From positions 50,480,242 to 50,544,241 of the forward strand of contig NC_053037.3 of NCBI RefSeq assembly GCF_002575655.3: 64,000 nucleotides of DNA, written 5' to 3'. This DNA comes from Aegilops tauschii subsp. strangulata (Eukaryota > Streptophyta > Magnoliopsida > Poales > Poaceae). Numbering within the stretch: the stretch's first letter is position 1; the number at the start of each line of letters is the position of its first letter. The notes below the pieces were generated by a model. That model made no database searches and had not been told where the DNA came from. It saw nothing but the letters and a program-made list of their open reading frames with translations. A program made the translations under genes and the position numbers. This document shows, piece by piece, positions 34,317 through 47,100 of the stretch.

Positions 34317-34609
34317 AACTCATAAGAAGAATTGTGTGACACGCGGAAAATCTTGCAAAGGCAAAAATTTAAAAGACCTCAAGATTTTTCAAGAAAACAT
34401 AAACGATTTCGTACGGAGAAGAACTGCTTAGCACATATCTTACATGCGAAACGCAAACATAAGATACAGCACTCAGGATGTGCGTACACATTCCTGACAT
34501 GTTATTAAAGCTAGCACAGCTCTCCTGAAAGCAGCGCATACAACTACTACAACTTAAGTACATGAAACACAACCTACAAGCAGACACAACGCGCGGCTAC
34601 TCGGCGCTC

Positions 34610-35416
34610 TCAGTCGGAGATGGTGACGATGTCCTTTCCCTTGCCGAGGGCAAGGCTCAGCGGTGCAGGAGATTCAACCTCCACCTCCTCTCTAGCAGGC
34701 TCCTGGCGCGTAGCACTGCGCTGCGGTGATGGTGCGGGAGCGACAAGCGGCAGTGCAGGTGCGGCAGGCGGTGCAGCTCTGACTGGAGTAGGAGCGATGA
34801 CTCGATCGAACTCCTAAGTGGTAGGCAGACGGCGAGCAGTGGCCAAAATGGCCGGTGCATAAGATGCTGAGGATGAGACGAATGTCAGAGGCGGTGCCGT
34901 GTGGAGAAGCTCCTTCCTGCTAGCAGGACCGCCCCGGACTAAGTCCATGCGGGCAACCACAAGATCGTCCACGAGGTTGTCGAAAGACTCCTCCAGAGCC
35001 TTCAGATACTCCACGACCATCTCGATGGCTTCATCACGCTCTCCCCTATGGCAGGCGAATGCATAGTGACAAGTATATGGCACATGGCATGGGAGGTAGC
35101 GGTAGCGACGAGTCTTCATCATAGGAAGAATGTCCCGAAGGCGAGCTATCGCCTCACGGGCAGCCATCTGCATGGCATGCCTCTCCGTAGGCATGGCCCT
35201 TCTCACAAAACGGAAGTGGCGAGACGCAGAACGTCCTCCCTTGAATTGCACCACGGCCTGGTGCATAGACACGTCGTCGCTGAGCTTGTGCTGGTAAAGC
35301 GTGAACTCCGGACGAGTCGCTGGCCCGATCGCGAGCTTGGTGATGGAGACGAGGAGTTTGACAAACCCCTCGGGCACGTTAGTGAACACCCGAGTCTCGC
35401 AGTTGCTGCCAGCCAT
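34610..35416 (-). pseudogene. Extra reading frame upstream of gag in element E
   Basis: The ATG at 35416 opens 200 codons (MAGSNCETRVFTNVPEGFVK) to a TAG at 34816-34814. The same frame then continues about 67 codons to TGA at 34612-34610 with an Ala/Pro-rich, then acidic tail ending LGKGKDIVTISD. It lies between the primer site and gag, on the same strand. The protein shows no domain I can name; a helical, charged middle (GERDEAIEMVVEYLKALEE) might form a coiled coil. Its length and the single stop suggest it was once coding. Typical Tekay elements have gag first, so this is an additional ORF of the subfamily. Confidence 0.6.
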
Positions 35417-35566
35417 CTACAAAAGTAGGCAAAAATTCTGAGTAGTCATGTCATAAATTTATGATGACCAACAGAAGATAGCTACAATTGCAAAATGCTG
35501 AAAAAGCACAAAAGACGCTAATAACCGATTAGCGATCGCACCTAGTGGCTTCCTACAGTCAGCCTG

Positions 35567-35578
35567 GCTCTGATACCA
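35567..35578 (-). other. Primer binding site of element E (initiator Met tRNA)
   Basis: On the minus strand TGGTATCAGAGC follows the 5' LTR end after four bases (AGCT) and is a perfect 12-base match to the initiator methionine tRNA complement. Confidence 0.92.
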
Positions 35579-35582
35579 AGCT

Positions 35583-38500
35583 TGTCACGACCGGTTTTCC
35601 AATAAAAATATTTATTGAGAGACCGATCCCTTTTATGGACCAGTAAAGAAGAATTCCTTCTCACTGGTAGACAATATCTTGGTCACAGAAGAAAAATACC
35701 AGGAGTACTGAAATAAATACAAGGTTGAGCGAAGACGGCCCAACAATTTATTACAAGCGCACCAATAATACATAAAGGCGGATAGGGTGGCATAACTACT
35801 AACTCACGATAAAAGCGGTGGTGGAAAAATATCACAGCGGAGTGGGTGATATGACTCCTGAAAACTAACAGCTCTTTGAGCGTTGGAGTGAGGCTCGAGG
35901 AGACTTATTGAGGGTGGCGGAAGCGTATACGATACAAGTGACCAATATCCAGGATCGCACGGGGCTGACTGGGGTTCCTCTAGGCGTCGGACTCACTATC
36001 AAACTCTTCATCCATGAGATCGCCTTCGTCAACATCTGGCCAAATCAACAAGCCAGGTGAGTACTATGAAAGTACTCGCAAGATAGTTCGGACATAAGAT
36101 ATAACAAATGTAAATGTGATGCATATGAACAGATTAACAAGTGCACTCAGCCAGAGAGACAATGATGCGTGGGAAATAAAAGAGAAGTCGGGCGGTAGTC
36201 CTCCCGAATCCCAAAGTAAAAATTGAGGGCCAAACGAGTGCCTGAATGACTCCTCGAGAGGAAAATACAAGAATAATAATGCCGCAGTCGGGCGTCAAGG
36301 CGACACCACATAAAGGGCTTATAATAGAATATAAAAGACAGTGCGTGCCACAGTTGGACGCCTGAGCGACATCACATAAAGGGCTTTAATAGAATATAAA
36401 AGACAGTGCGTGCCACAGTCGGACGTCTGAGCGACATCACATAAAGGGCTTATATCAAAAGTAAATAACGCGAGAGTGCCACAATCGGACGTCTGAAGCG
36501 ACATCACATAACGGGCTTATATTGAAAGAAATAAATAACAGTGCATGCCACAGTCGGACGTCTGAGCGACATCACAAAAAGGGCTTCATAACTTAATATC
36601 TCAGTAGCTCAAGAATTTAATTCATATCAAGGGAATAATCAGGTATGAGATAAACAACAGGGGTTAGTCCATCCACAGGAATAACGTTCAACCAAGTTTA
36701 CCACTCAAGTTGTTCACCGGGGATTTACCATGAAGATTGACAGAGATATGGATTTACTGGCCATGGTCCTTGACCATGGATACGATGACTCGGAAGGATT
36801 TTGACTCTGCAGAGTTTGTACTTTAACCACAGCCAACGGATTTCAGTAGTCACGGGGACTAGTTCCGTTTACGGTGTTTTGGAAGAAACACATCTAACCA
36901 GTACACACCCATTCAACATTCCGAAGCCAGGAATCACCCTCGGCAACGTTCAAGAAAAACCTTGAGACGGGGAGGCTACAACCTCGCGTAGCATGGGATC
37001 AAATTTATATACGCGCGCTCTAAGGGGTGCCCCCCTCTCGGTCCCAACCAGAAACACCCATGCCCCCTGACTGGATGACTCGCTTTAATCCAGGGCCATG
37101 GAACCCTCATCCCGGCCCCTCTATTTGGTGTGTACACGGAAAGAGGTTACCAACTTACTAAACCGTATTCTTGGCAGAAAACATGTGGCGGCACGGAAAG
37201 GGGGAAGAACGATAACGTGACTCCGTCCATGTTAACGTCGGAATTTATCGGACCTCGTAAGGCTGGCATGCTACAACAATACCACCTTACTGCCTTTCAT
37301 GTCACCACATGACTAGGCCATCTCCCATCAGAGATCACAGTAACTTCGGAACTCACGGATAGTTGCCTCACATGCAACGAGATACTCACCGATGCTCATA
37401 TGCCATGCACAACCATTCAAGCAAACATGCAAAACACCTATCATATCAAAGGTTCAAACATGCTTGCCTGGTTCGAAGAAGTCGGAGTCTAGCTCGGCGA
37501 AGTTTGCGGCTCCGTCACCTCTTCCGGAACCTACGGTATATCGGAAATGTATACTGGCGTGAAAACCAACGCGTGCATAAAAGTTGTTCCAAATTTTTTC
37601 CAAATAAATACTATAAAAAACTAGAAAAAATATAAGGCTGTCAGAAAAAGAATCACTCAAAAATCACTTTTTATTAAAAAGTTATAAGGGTTTTTGTCCA
37701 GGAACTAATCTGTGATGAAACAGAAAAGAACCACAGACTTAACTGAGAAAACAGAGAACGGTTCGAAGAGAAACGCGCCAGCCCACAGAGAAAACGTACT
37801 CGCCTGAAGGCGCCAACAGAAAACGCTTCGGGTAGAGAAAGAAGAGAGGCTGACGTGGGGGTCCCACATGTCAGGTTTAAATCCTCGCCGGCGCCCGAAG
37901 GCTGCGGTGGTCGCCGGCTTCGAACCACGGCGAGTCAGGGAGATTGGAGTGTACCAAGAGGTTCAGCGTGTTCTTCCGTGTCGGTGGGTGGTGGACTTGG
38001 TCGTCGGAGAGCACCACGTCGACGGCGACACTTTCTCCGGCGGACGGCGGCTCGGGCGATGGTGGAGAACTCCGGTGGGTGCTGCAAACTCTGAATTGAA
38101 ACGCGGGTCAGGAGAGTGGATGCATAAGGGAGCTACTGGCAAGAGTTGGGGGTTAGAGGTGCACGCACGGGAGCGAATCGAGCTGGATCCCGTGGCGGGT
38201 CGCGGCGGCCGGAGTTGGGGAAGAAGGCTCCCTCGGGGCTCTTCCAGTGGCTAGGCGTGGTGTTGGAGGTGTGCAGAGGTGGTGTGGGTTCTAGTTGGAG
38301 CTCGGGGCCTCTATTTATAGGCGGATCGAGGGGGTGGCCGTGAACGGGATCGCTCCGGCGAGCAATTACGGCGAGGCAATGGCTTGGCAGGGAGCTTAAG
38401 TGGCCAGGCAGCATCAGGGAGGTGTACTGGTGCCGTTCCCCCGCTAATCCAGGTCGGGCTTGGCGTAATGGCGCCGGTCCTCGACGGGGTGGCCGTACGG

Positions 38501-39609
38501 GCACGGCGGCGGCAGAGAGCGCGCTCCGCGCCTAGCGGTTCACGACGAGGGTGGCAGCGCGCACTGGGCAGTGGATGGCCACGCGGCGACCTCCGGTGGC
38601 TTGGGCGGCGCTGGGTGGCGCCGTCTGCGCTGCGCCTCTCTCTGGTGGCCGCAAAGCCGCCGCTGCTGTCGGTCACGGGGCGGCGCACCTCCTCCTGCTC
38701 GTCGCCGACGCTCGCAACCCTCCATGCGCTCGTGCGGTGCAGAGGACAAGGGGGAGGCGACAGGAAGCACGACGACGCCGGGGCACTGGCGAGATCGACA
38801 ACGGACACTGAAGAAACGACAGTAGTTTCAGACACTGTTAACTGAACTTGACTGAACATTAGAGAAACAGTGTCCAGCAGGTGTTCGATGAAATGATTTT
38901 GCAAGAAGAAAAAATTTCCTGGAGCTGGGACTTGGTGAGGTGACCTCTCAATGCACCCAGAGGCTGCCTGATTTTACTCAGATTTTTAGGAGAAGGATTT
39001 GAATGAATTTCATCAAATTTGGCAAATCTGGTCCAAACTTGCAGCAAGTATAGTTTGAAAATTTTGAACTGGAGAGCAGTGGATCTTCATGGATCCTGGT
39101 TGAGGGTTCAAAGGACTAGCTAGGGAAATTGGTTTGGAGACAAAATTCAAAGCAGAAAGAGTAGCTCCTTTGTAAACCTCCAAGGACCAAGATAGAAGGC
39201 AGAAATTGTTTTTGATAAGAAATAGATGGAAATAAATATATGGAGAGGTTCAACTTGCTGGATTTGAGGTATATTATGATCCAAAGGCGGGGAAAGGTTT
39301 ATGGGAGTGGATTTGCACTATGGTCATGGCAAGAGAGATTTTTGAAAGTGGACAAGGATCATTCCAAAAGCCATAGGGCCTTTTAAAGGAATTTTCAAAA
39401 GACATTTTTCCAAGTGAAGAGCATTTTGGTTTGAGTCCAAATAAAAAGGGCAAACCTCCAAGACCAAAATCAAGTCTTGGGTGAATCCAAATGAAACACT
39501 TGCCATAAAGGAAAGTTTTTGAAAGGGAGAGTCCTTTAGAAGAAAATTTAAATACCCTCCTCAAATAAAAGTTTGAAAAAAAATCCAATTAAAATTTTTG
39601 GGTGTCACA
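35583..39609 (-). repeat. 5' LTR of element E
   Basis: The LTR is 4,027 bp, complete at both ends (TGTGACACCC ... GGTCGTGACA on the minus strand). It has five tandem units of about 66 bp at 36281-36590 against four in the other LTR. Minus-strand TATAAATA at 38319-38312 is the likely promoter. The GC-rich part (about 37850-38780) would be the transcribed leader; short open frames there are not supported as genes. Confidence 0.93.
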
Positions 39610-39611
39610 AT

Positions 39612-42600
39612 TTTCGCCGAGAAGCGATCTGGTTTGAAGTAGTGGATCTGGAGAGCCCCTACCATGCTTTGCTTGGCCGACCTGCTCTGGCCAAGTTCAT
39701 GGCTGTGCCCCACTACGCCTACCTAAAGATGAAGATGCCGAGCTTGAAGGGGATCATCCCAGTAGCCAGCGACTACAAGAAGTCCATCGAGTGTGCCATG
39801 GCCAGCAGTCGGCTGGCCGAATCCCTCGTAGTGGCAGAAGAGAAGAAGATGCTGGAACGGGTTGTGGCCATGGACGGCAAGCAGGCGGCTTTGTCCCCCA
39901 GCCCAAAAGATTGTGATGCGCAGGGCTCCTTCCAGCCGGCCAAGTAGACGAAGAAGATACCCCTGGACCCGGAGAATCCGGAAAGGTTTGCTGTCATTGG
40001 GGCAAACCTGGACAGTAAATAGGAAGGCGAGCTCGTCGACTTCCTCCGTGAGAATCGAGACATCTTCGCATGGTCCCCAAAGGACATGCCAGGTGTCCCG
40101 AAGGATTTCGCCGAGCACAAATTGCACGTCCGAGCCGACGCGAAGCCGGTCAAGCAGCCCCTCCGCCGACTGTCAGAAGAGAAGCGAAGAATCGTAGGAG
40201 AAGAGATAGCCAGGCTCCTCGCCGCTGGCTTTATTATGGAAGTATTTTTTCCAGAGTGGCTGGCCAACCCAGTCTTGGTTTTGAAAAAGAATAACAAGTG
40301 GCGTATGTGCATAGACTGCACCAGCCTCAACAAGGCCTGCCCCAAGGATCCGTTTGCTTTGCCACGGATTGACCAAGTGATAGACTCCACAACCGGATGC
40401 GAGCTCTTGAGTTTTTTGGATGCCTACTCAGGGTACCATCAAATCAAGTTGGACCCAGCAGACCGACTGAAGACTACCTTCATCACACCATTCGGAGCTT
40501 TCTGTTACCTGACTATGACATTCGGCCTCAGGAATGCCGGTGCCACTTTTCAGTGTTGCATGCAGAAATGCCTCCTCAAGCAACTCGGCAGAAATGCCCA
40601 CGTCTACGTAGACGGCATTGTGGTGAAGACAGAGAAGCGCGGCACCCTGCTGGAGGACCTCAAAGAAACATTCGCCAACTTGCGCCGATTCCAAATCAAG
40701 CTCAACCCCGAGAAATGCGTGTTCGGAGTACCAGCCGGCCAGCTGTTAGGCTTTCTGGTCTCCGAACGCGGCATCGAGTGCAACCCTGTGAAGATCATGG
40801 CCATCGAGAGGATGGAGATCCCCACCAAATTGCGAGACGTGCAGAAGTTCACCGGGTGCTTGGCCTCCCTAAACCGCTTTATCAGCCGGCTAGGAGAGAA
40901 GGCTCTCCCCCTGTACCGACTCATGAAGAAGTCCACTCACTTCGAGTGGAATGACCAAGCCGACCAAGCCTTCCATGAGCTGAAGAAGATGCTGACCACT
41001 CCACCTGTCCTGGCGGCACCGACTGAGAAGGAGCCCATGCTCCTCTACATTGCCGCGACTAGTCGAGTGGTCAGTAGAGTTGTCGTGGTCCAGCGCCCGG
41101 AAGAAGGCCGAGCCCAGCTAGTTCAAAGGCCGGTGTATTATCTAAGCAAAGTGCTATCCAGCTCAAAGCAAAACTACCCGCACTACCAGAAGATGTGCTA
41201 TGGGGTGTACTTCGCCACCAAGAAGCTGAAGCCCTACTTCCAAGAGCATCCCATCACGGTCGTGTGCACCGCCCCGCTTGCCGAGATCATAGGCAGCCGG
41301 GATGCATCCGGCCGGGTGGCTAAGTGGGCCATTGCATTGGCACCATACACAATCTTCTACCAACCCCGCACCGCCATCAAGTCCCAAGCATTGGCCGACT
41401 TCCTCGTCGACTGGGCCGAGACCCAGTACCTACCGCCGGCTCCCGACTCTACCCATTGGCGGATGCACTTTGACGGGTCCAAGATGCGCACCGGCTTTTG
41501 AGCCGGCATCGTCCTCACCTCTCCTAAAGGCGACAAGCTCAGATACACGCTGCAAATCCACTTCGCCTCCTCCAACAATGTGGCCGAGTACGAGGCGCTC
41601 ATACATGGGCTCCGGCTAGCCAAAGAACTCGGCATACGCCGGATCCTGTGTTATGGCGACTCAGACTTGGTGGTCCAGCAGTCGTCTGGCGATTGGGACG
41701 CCAAGGATGCAAACATGGCGAGCTATCGATTCCTCGTCCAACAGATCAGTGGGTACTTTGAAGGGTGCGAGTTCCTTCACGTGCCAAGGGCCGACAACGA
41801 CCAAGCAGATGCCCTAGCACGGATCGGCTCCACCCGACAGGCTATACCGACCGGCGTCTCCCTCCAGCGCCTCCTCAAGCCGTCCATCAAGCCGTCTCCA
41901 GAGTCGGACTCTATCTTCGTACCGCCTGTGCCAGATGCAGCCGGATCCGACTGGAGGAACCCCGCAGGCGGCACCGGGACTTCGACAACTGGCCCGGGGA
42001 CTGCCGTAGTCGCACCCGGCCCGGGGACTTCAGAACCCGGCTCGGGGACTGCAGCAGTCGGCCCGGGGACTGCAGCAACACAAGAAGCGGTGGCCGACTC
42101 CAATTCGACGCCACCCGACCCACCCACCCGAGTCATGGTGGCCGTACTAACAGAAGAAGAAGTCACAGCTCCCTCATGGGCCCAGCCCATCCTCAAGTTC
42201 CTAGTCAACAGAGAGCTGCCGGCTGATGAGATCTCAGCAAGGCTAGTGCAACGACGAGCCGGAGCATATGCAATAATCAACAGAGAGCTTGTCAAGCGTA
42301 GCGTCACTAGAGTCTTCCAGCGCTGTGTCGAGCCAGAAAAAGGAGTGGCAATCCTCAAGGATATCCATCAAGGCGAATGCGGCCACCACGCAGCCTCAAC
42401 ATCACTCGTGGCCAAAGCTTTCCGCCACGGCTTTTTTTGGCCGACTGCTTTGGAAGATGCCAAAGAAATAGTCAAGAGCTGCAGAGGATGCCAAGTTTTC
42501 AGTTCCAAGCAACACCTGCCGGCGTCCGCACTCAAGACCATTCCCCTCACCTGGCCCTTTGCCGTCTGGGGACTGGACATGGTGGGCCCTTTCAAGACAG

Positions 42601-43443
42601 CCCGCGGCGGCTTGACACATCTGCTTGTCGCCGTGGACAAGTTCACCAAGTGGATCGAAGCGAAGCCGATCAAGAAGCTGAATGGGCCGACTGCCGTGAC
42701 ATTCATCACCGACATCACTACTCGGTACGGCGTACCGCACAGCATCATCACCGACAACGGCACAAACTTCGCCAAAGGAGCACTGGCACGTTTCTGCGCG
42801 ACGTAGGGTATCCGACTGGACTTAGCGTCCGTTGCCCACCCGCAGTCAAACAGCCAGGTCGAGCGAGCAAATGGACTCATCCTCTCCGGCATCAAGCCCC
42901 GACTGGTTGTACCACTGGAGCGATCGGCCGGCTGCTGGCTCGATGAGCTGCCGGCTGTCCTCTGGAGTCTGCGTACTACCCCTAACAAGTCAACCGGCTT
43001 CACTCCATTCTTCCTTGTATATGGTGCCGAGGCCGTCATCCCAACCGACATCGAGTTCGACTCGCCTCGGATCACCATGTACACGGAGGCGGAGGCCAAG
43101 GAAGCAAGAGAAGACGGTGTTGACCTACTGGAAGAAGGCCGGCTGTTGGCACTCAGCCGGTCCGCCATCTACCAGTAGGGGTTGCGCCGTTACCACAACC
43201 GCAAGGTCAAGCCAAGATCTTTCCAGGAGGGCGACCTTGTGCTTCGGCTGATCCAGCGAACAGCCGGCCAGCACAAGCTCTCGGCCCCCTGGGAAGGCCC
43301 TTTCGTCATCAGCAAGGCACTAGGCAACGACTCCTACTACTTGATCGACGCGCAAAAACCAAGAGCACGCAAGAGGGATGACTCCGGCAAGGAGTCGGAG
43401 CGACCATGGAACGCGAACCTCCTGAGAAGATTTTACAGTTGAA
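39612..43443 (+). pseudogene. Element D pol: protease end, RT, RNase H, second RNase H, integrase
   Basis: The protease end resumes with FRREAIWFEVVDLES and LLGRPALAKFM. After a TAG at 39946-39948 and another at 40019-40021 the RT frame runs 40086-41501: NKWRMCIDCTSLNKACPKD, YSGYHQIKLD. The active site reads YVDG at 40605-40616, so the second catalytic Asp is Gly. RNase H follows. A TGA at 41499-41501 interrupts the start of the second RNase H (HFDGS ... NVAEYEALIHGL, DSDLVVQQ), which marks the Tat lineage. A Gly/Pro/Thr tandem tract (about 41970-42080) joins it to integrase (C-x2-C near 42480-42495, GLDMVGPF, ITDNGTNF). TAG stops at 42804-42806 and 43177-43179 break integrase; the C-terminal GPFVIS domain ends at 43443. 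It cannot be active. Confidence 0.9.
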
Positions 43444-44166
43444 AGCAGTATGTATCATGCCCCCCTTTTGTATTAAGTACGAAACAACAGGGCCCCCGAG
43501 GAGCACTCGGGGACTGCCTTCATTTATCTATGAGTGACGAGTGTCATATCCATGAATGTATTATTGCATTTGATTTCCTATCTGGCACCGGGTTCGACTA
43601 GTCGGCCCGGGGACTGGCCGCCTTAAGCTATATTAAAGTTCTACCTGAAGTGAGACAAGTAGTGTGCTGGCTCCCGAGTCCTCTCTTGTTGAAAGTCGCA
43701 GCTCGAAGAACCGACTGTCCGACTAGCAAGAGCCAAGGCAGAAAGGATGCCCACACGAAAAACGGCTAAGGACTAATGAACTTGTATAGCAAAAAGACGG
43801 CCTCCAACCACGCTTGCCGGCTGTCAGAACAGCCGGCTAGCCGGCTTCCCAAACACTTCGCTATAATCCAACAAAGCTAGAGTACTTGCCCTCCCAATTG
43901 GCCAAGCACTTCTCCAGCCACAGATTGCAGAGCAACTGCCTCACTGGGGAGGTGGCAACCAAGGGAGGGCGGCAAAGGAAATAGCAGAAGGATGAAAAGC
44001 AAAGAACAAGGAAAAGCCAAACACTTGCATAGTCATATATACATATAAAGCCCCCAACAGGCCGGCAATCGACATAGTTCGAATACACCCCCAGTGGGTG
44101 GAATTGTGTAAACTTAACAGAATATTGTTCCAAAAGTGACAAGACAGGAAAATCAAAGATAGCAGA
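43444..44166. other. Spacer of element D between pol and antisense gene
   Basis: No gene is seen. The sequence contains GGGGACT motifs (43505-43515 and 43604-43615) resembling the element's polypurine tract and several CCGGC-rich short repeats. The two convergent genes (pol from the left, antisense gene from the right) meet here, so it should hold both 3' ends. Confidence 0.5.
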
Positions 44167-47100
44167 CTAGACTAAAGGTGCGATGTGGGAGCCGGGTTGC
44201 TCGGTGGAGACGGCGTCGCCGGCTGAAGGAGTGGCCGGCTGGCGGGTCTCGGCTTGATCACCGCCGGTGGCAGGCGACGCACCCGCGCGTTGACGTGTTG
44301 CTGGAGGCACGGTCAAGCTGAAGCTGGCCGGCCGTCCCACCATCCGGCCCGGCGTCTTCACCCTCCTCCTCCTCTTCTTCGCCCTCGTCGCTGGAGTCAA
44401 TCTCCTCCGCCGAGTCTTCGCCGTCTGCCAGGTTCAGCCCGAACCATTCCTCTGGCTGGGCAACACCGTTGTCATCTACCTCAGGGGCGAAGGCGCTGGT
44501 GTCGGTGTAGTCGGCGATCGCCGAAACCCGCCAGATGATAGCCGGCCGCGCCGGCTCCAGCTCTGTGTCGGCCTGCTGCCGCCAGGTAGCCAGCTGGTCC
44601 AGACTCAGGCCGGGATACTAGGCCTTGACGAACTCCAGCGCCCGCCTGGCGCCGGACCGAGCCGCCAAAGCCTTCCAGGCTTCGAAGCGGCCGACCGCCA
44701 CCTCCAGCCAGTCGGCAGTCCGACTGGGGGTGCGGGGAACCACTTCGCCAGGCCAGAGGGCGGCCAACATCTGCGCCCCGGTACGTTGAAGCCGGCGGAG
44801 CAGTCGATGAGCCGGCTGGAGGCGGGCCTGGATCGCCAAGAGCTGCTCCTCCAGCGACCGACTAGCGTTCGGTGCAATCTTGGCGCCAGCCTGCCTCCGC
44901 GCCTCGCGGCGGGCCTCGATGATCTGGTTCGCGGCGGTGGAGTAGCCAGGGAAGTACTCTGCGCAAGAAAGAAAGAGAAAGAAGAGAAAACACCAAGTCA
45001 GAAAATGAGCCAAAAGCGGCAAGAAAGGACGAAGCAGAAGGCGGCTTACCGTCAACCAAATCCTCGATCTGGCCGTAGCCATTGATCAGTATGTGCCTTG
45101 CTTCGGCCCAGCCAGCCGCCTCTGTCTCATACTCGGCCTGGAGGGCGGCCTCGCTGTCCTGCACCGCCTTCAGAGCCGCCTTGTGGCTCTCCTCCTGGTC
45201 GGCCAACCTCTTGGCCAGGCGGTCACGTTCCTGCACCAAGGCGGCAAACTCGGCCTCCTTGGCACGAAGGGCGGCCTGAGACCCTCCCAGCTGCGGCCTT
45301 AGACTGGCGTTGGCCGCTGCAGGGACGGCAGAGAAAGAAGAAGCAATAAGAAGTCGTCAAGGAAGATCTGACCCGACTGCTCAGCAGTCGGCCCGAATCT
45401 CGGGGACTACACCCAGTGGGTGCGCTGACGCGCCCCCACGTGAGATAAAGGACGAAGCACTTACCCCGGCTCTCAGTTAGGTCAGCTCCCGAGCCTGGGA
45501 GTTGAAGGCAGCCGCGCGAAGATTGTGGTAGTCCTGCAAGACAGGCAGAAGAGCGAAGTAAGAGCAAGAATAGCAAAACTAGATCCGCTAAGAAGTTCCA
45601 AGCCGCCTGCTCAGCAGCCGACTCGGAACTCGGGGACTACACCCACTGGGCGCGCTGACGCGCCCCCACGGAAGAAACCAAGATCAAAAAAGCAAGATAA
45701 GAAGACTAACTCGGATGGCCGCCCGCGTCGCAAGGAACTCGTCGTTGTATTTCCTCAGCGCCGTAGCCTGGGCTTGGAGCCGGGTCCGGACGTCCTGCGC
45801 GGCCACATTCATCACGGCCGTCCCTCCGCCCGGCGTCCACCCCGAGGTGGCGCTGGTCGCCTCCATATTCTGGGCCGATGAGCTGGAGCCCGCGGCCGGC
45901 TGCGGCTCCGACACAGCCTTCTGCAGCTCTGATGCGGCCTTTCCCGCGCGCTGGCGCGGCGGTGTCCGGACCGCCAGATCAGTCCTCGCGGCCGGCTCGC
46001 CCCCGGCCGACTGCGCAGGCGGCAGATCAGGACGGCCGCCTTGAGCCACCCCAGTCGGCGGGGTCGGTGCCGCCGCCCTCTCCAGGATGACGACATCGTC
46101 ATCCCTCTCCAGCCCCGGCTGGTCACCGCCGGCTTCTTCTGGCGGGGGCTCCGGGGCCCCAGGCGCCGCGACGCGCAGTGGGGTGACCAGCAAGGCCCCC
46201 TCCGCCATCGCCGAGCCGCAGCCTCTGCTTGGGCCTTGGCTGCGGCGTCAGCGCGCGCCTTCGCCGCCTCCTCCTTCTCATGCGCCGCCTTGGTGGCGGC
46301 CGCCCTCAACGCCTTCACCTCCCGCGCCTCCCGCACCTCCCGCGCGTTCCGCTCCGTCGCCACCTGAAGATCGGCACGGGGGTCCACGCGGCGAGTAGTG
46401 CTCCCAGATCCTCCCGGTGACCCACCGACGGAGCCGGCAGCAGCCCGCTCGAGCGACAATGGAGCCCTGGTTTTTTGGAGAAAAGACAAGGACTCGGGAG
46501 CTACCAGAGAAAAGAAAAAAGAATACACGAGGGAACATGTACTTACGCCGACACCGTCTGCGGCTGCTTCACCGCCTTGCGGAAGCGGGCCGCCTTCGCG
46601 GCCGCCTCCTCCCGCCTGGTCACCGCTGCCCCGCCTCTGGGCTTCTTCGGCCGACTGCCGAACAAGCCCGGCGCGGCACGACGCTTTTGCCCGCCGCCCC
46701 GAGCAGGCGGCGCAGCGGAGGAACCCGCGCCGTGGCCAGACGCCGGCTGGCGGCGTGGGACGACTTCAACCTCGTCATCGCCCGGCCAGTCGTCGAAGCT
46801 GACTCCAAGCCCGGAGCCGCCTGCTTCGCCGCCGGCTTGACCACCGCCCGCCTCGGTGTTGTCGTCCATAGCGGCCGCCCCCAAGTCGGGGTCCTCCAGA
46901 TCGTGCTCCGTCCAGTCGGGGACGAATCGGCGCTCCGCGTCCGACCCGCCTGCAGGCCGAAGAAGAGGGCTCTATCGAGACAAGCCGACTAGTCAGAGTC
47001 GGCCAAAAGGAACTCGACGACAAAACTGAGAGAAAGAGAAAAAGAGAGCATACCATGGGCAGCGGATGGGCTCGGCAATATGGCTCCTTGCCGAACTGCC

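Larger units (their letters stand above)
26060..39609 (-). mobile_element. Ty3/gypsy chromovirus (Tekay/Del-type), element E
   Basis: Two direct LTRs of about 4 kb (26060-29993 and 35583-39609) enclose a 5.6-kb interior with minus-strand coding. On the minus strand LTRs start TGTGACACCC and end CGTGACA. An initiator-Met-type primer site lies next to the right LTR, so that is the 5' LTR. Gag, protease remnant, RT, RNase H, integrase and a terminal chromodomain follow in order. The left LTR lacks its outermost bases and no target duplication is found (CGGCT or GTTCC on the left versus ATTTT on the right). The host protease gene of D has lost sequence at the junction, so the left border was altered. 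Confidence 0.93.
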
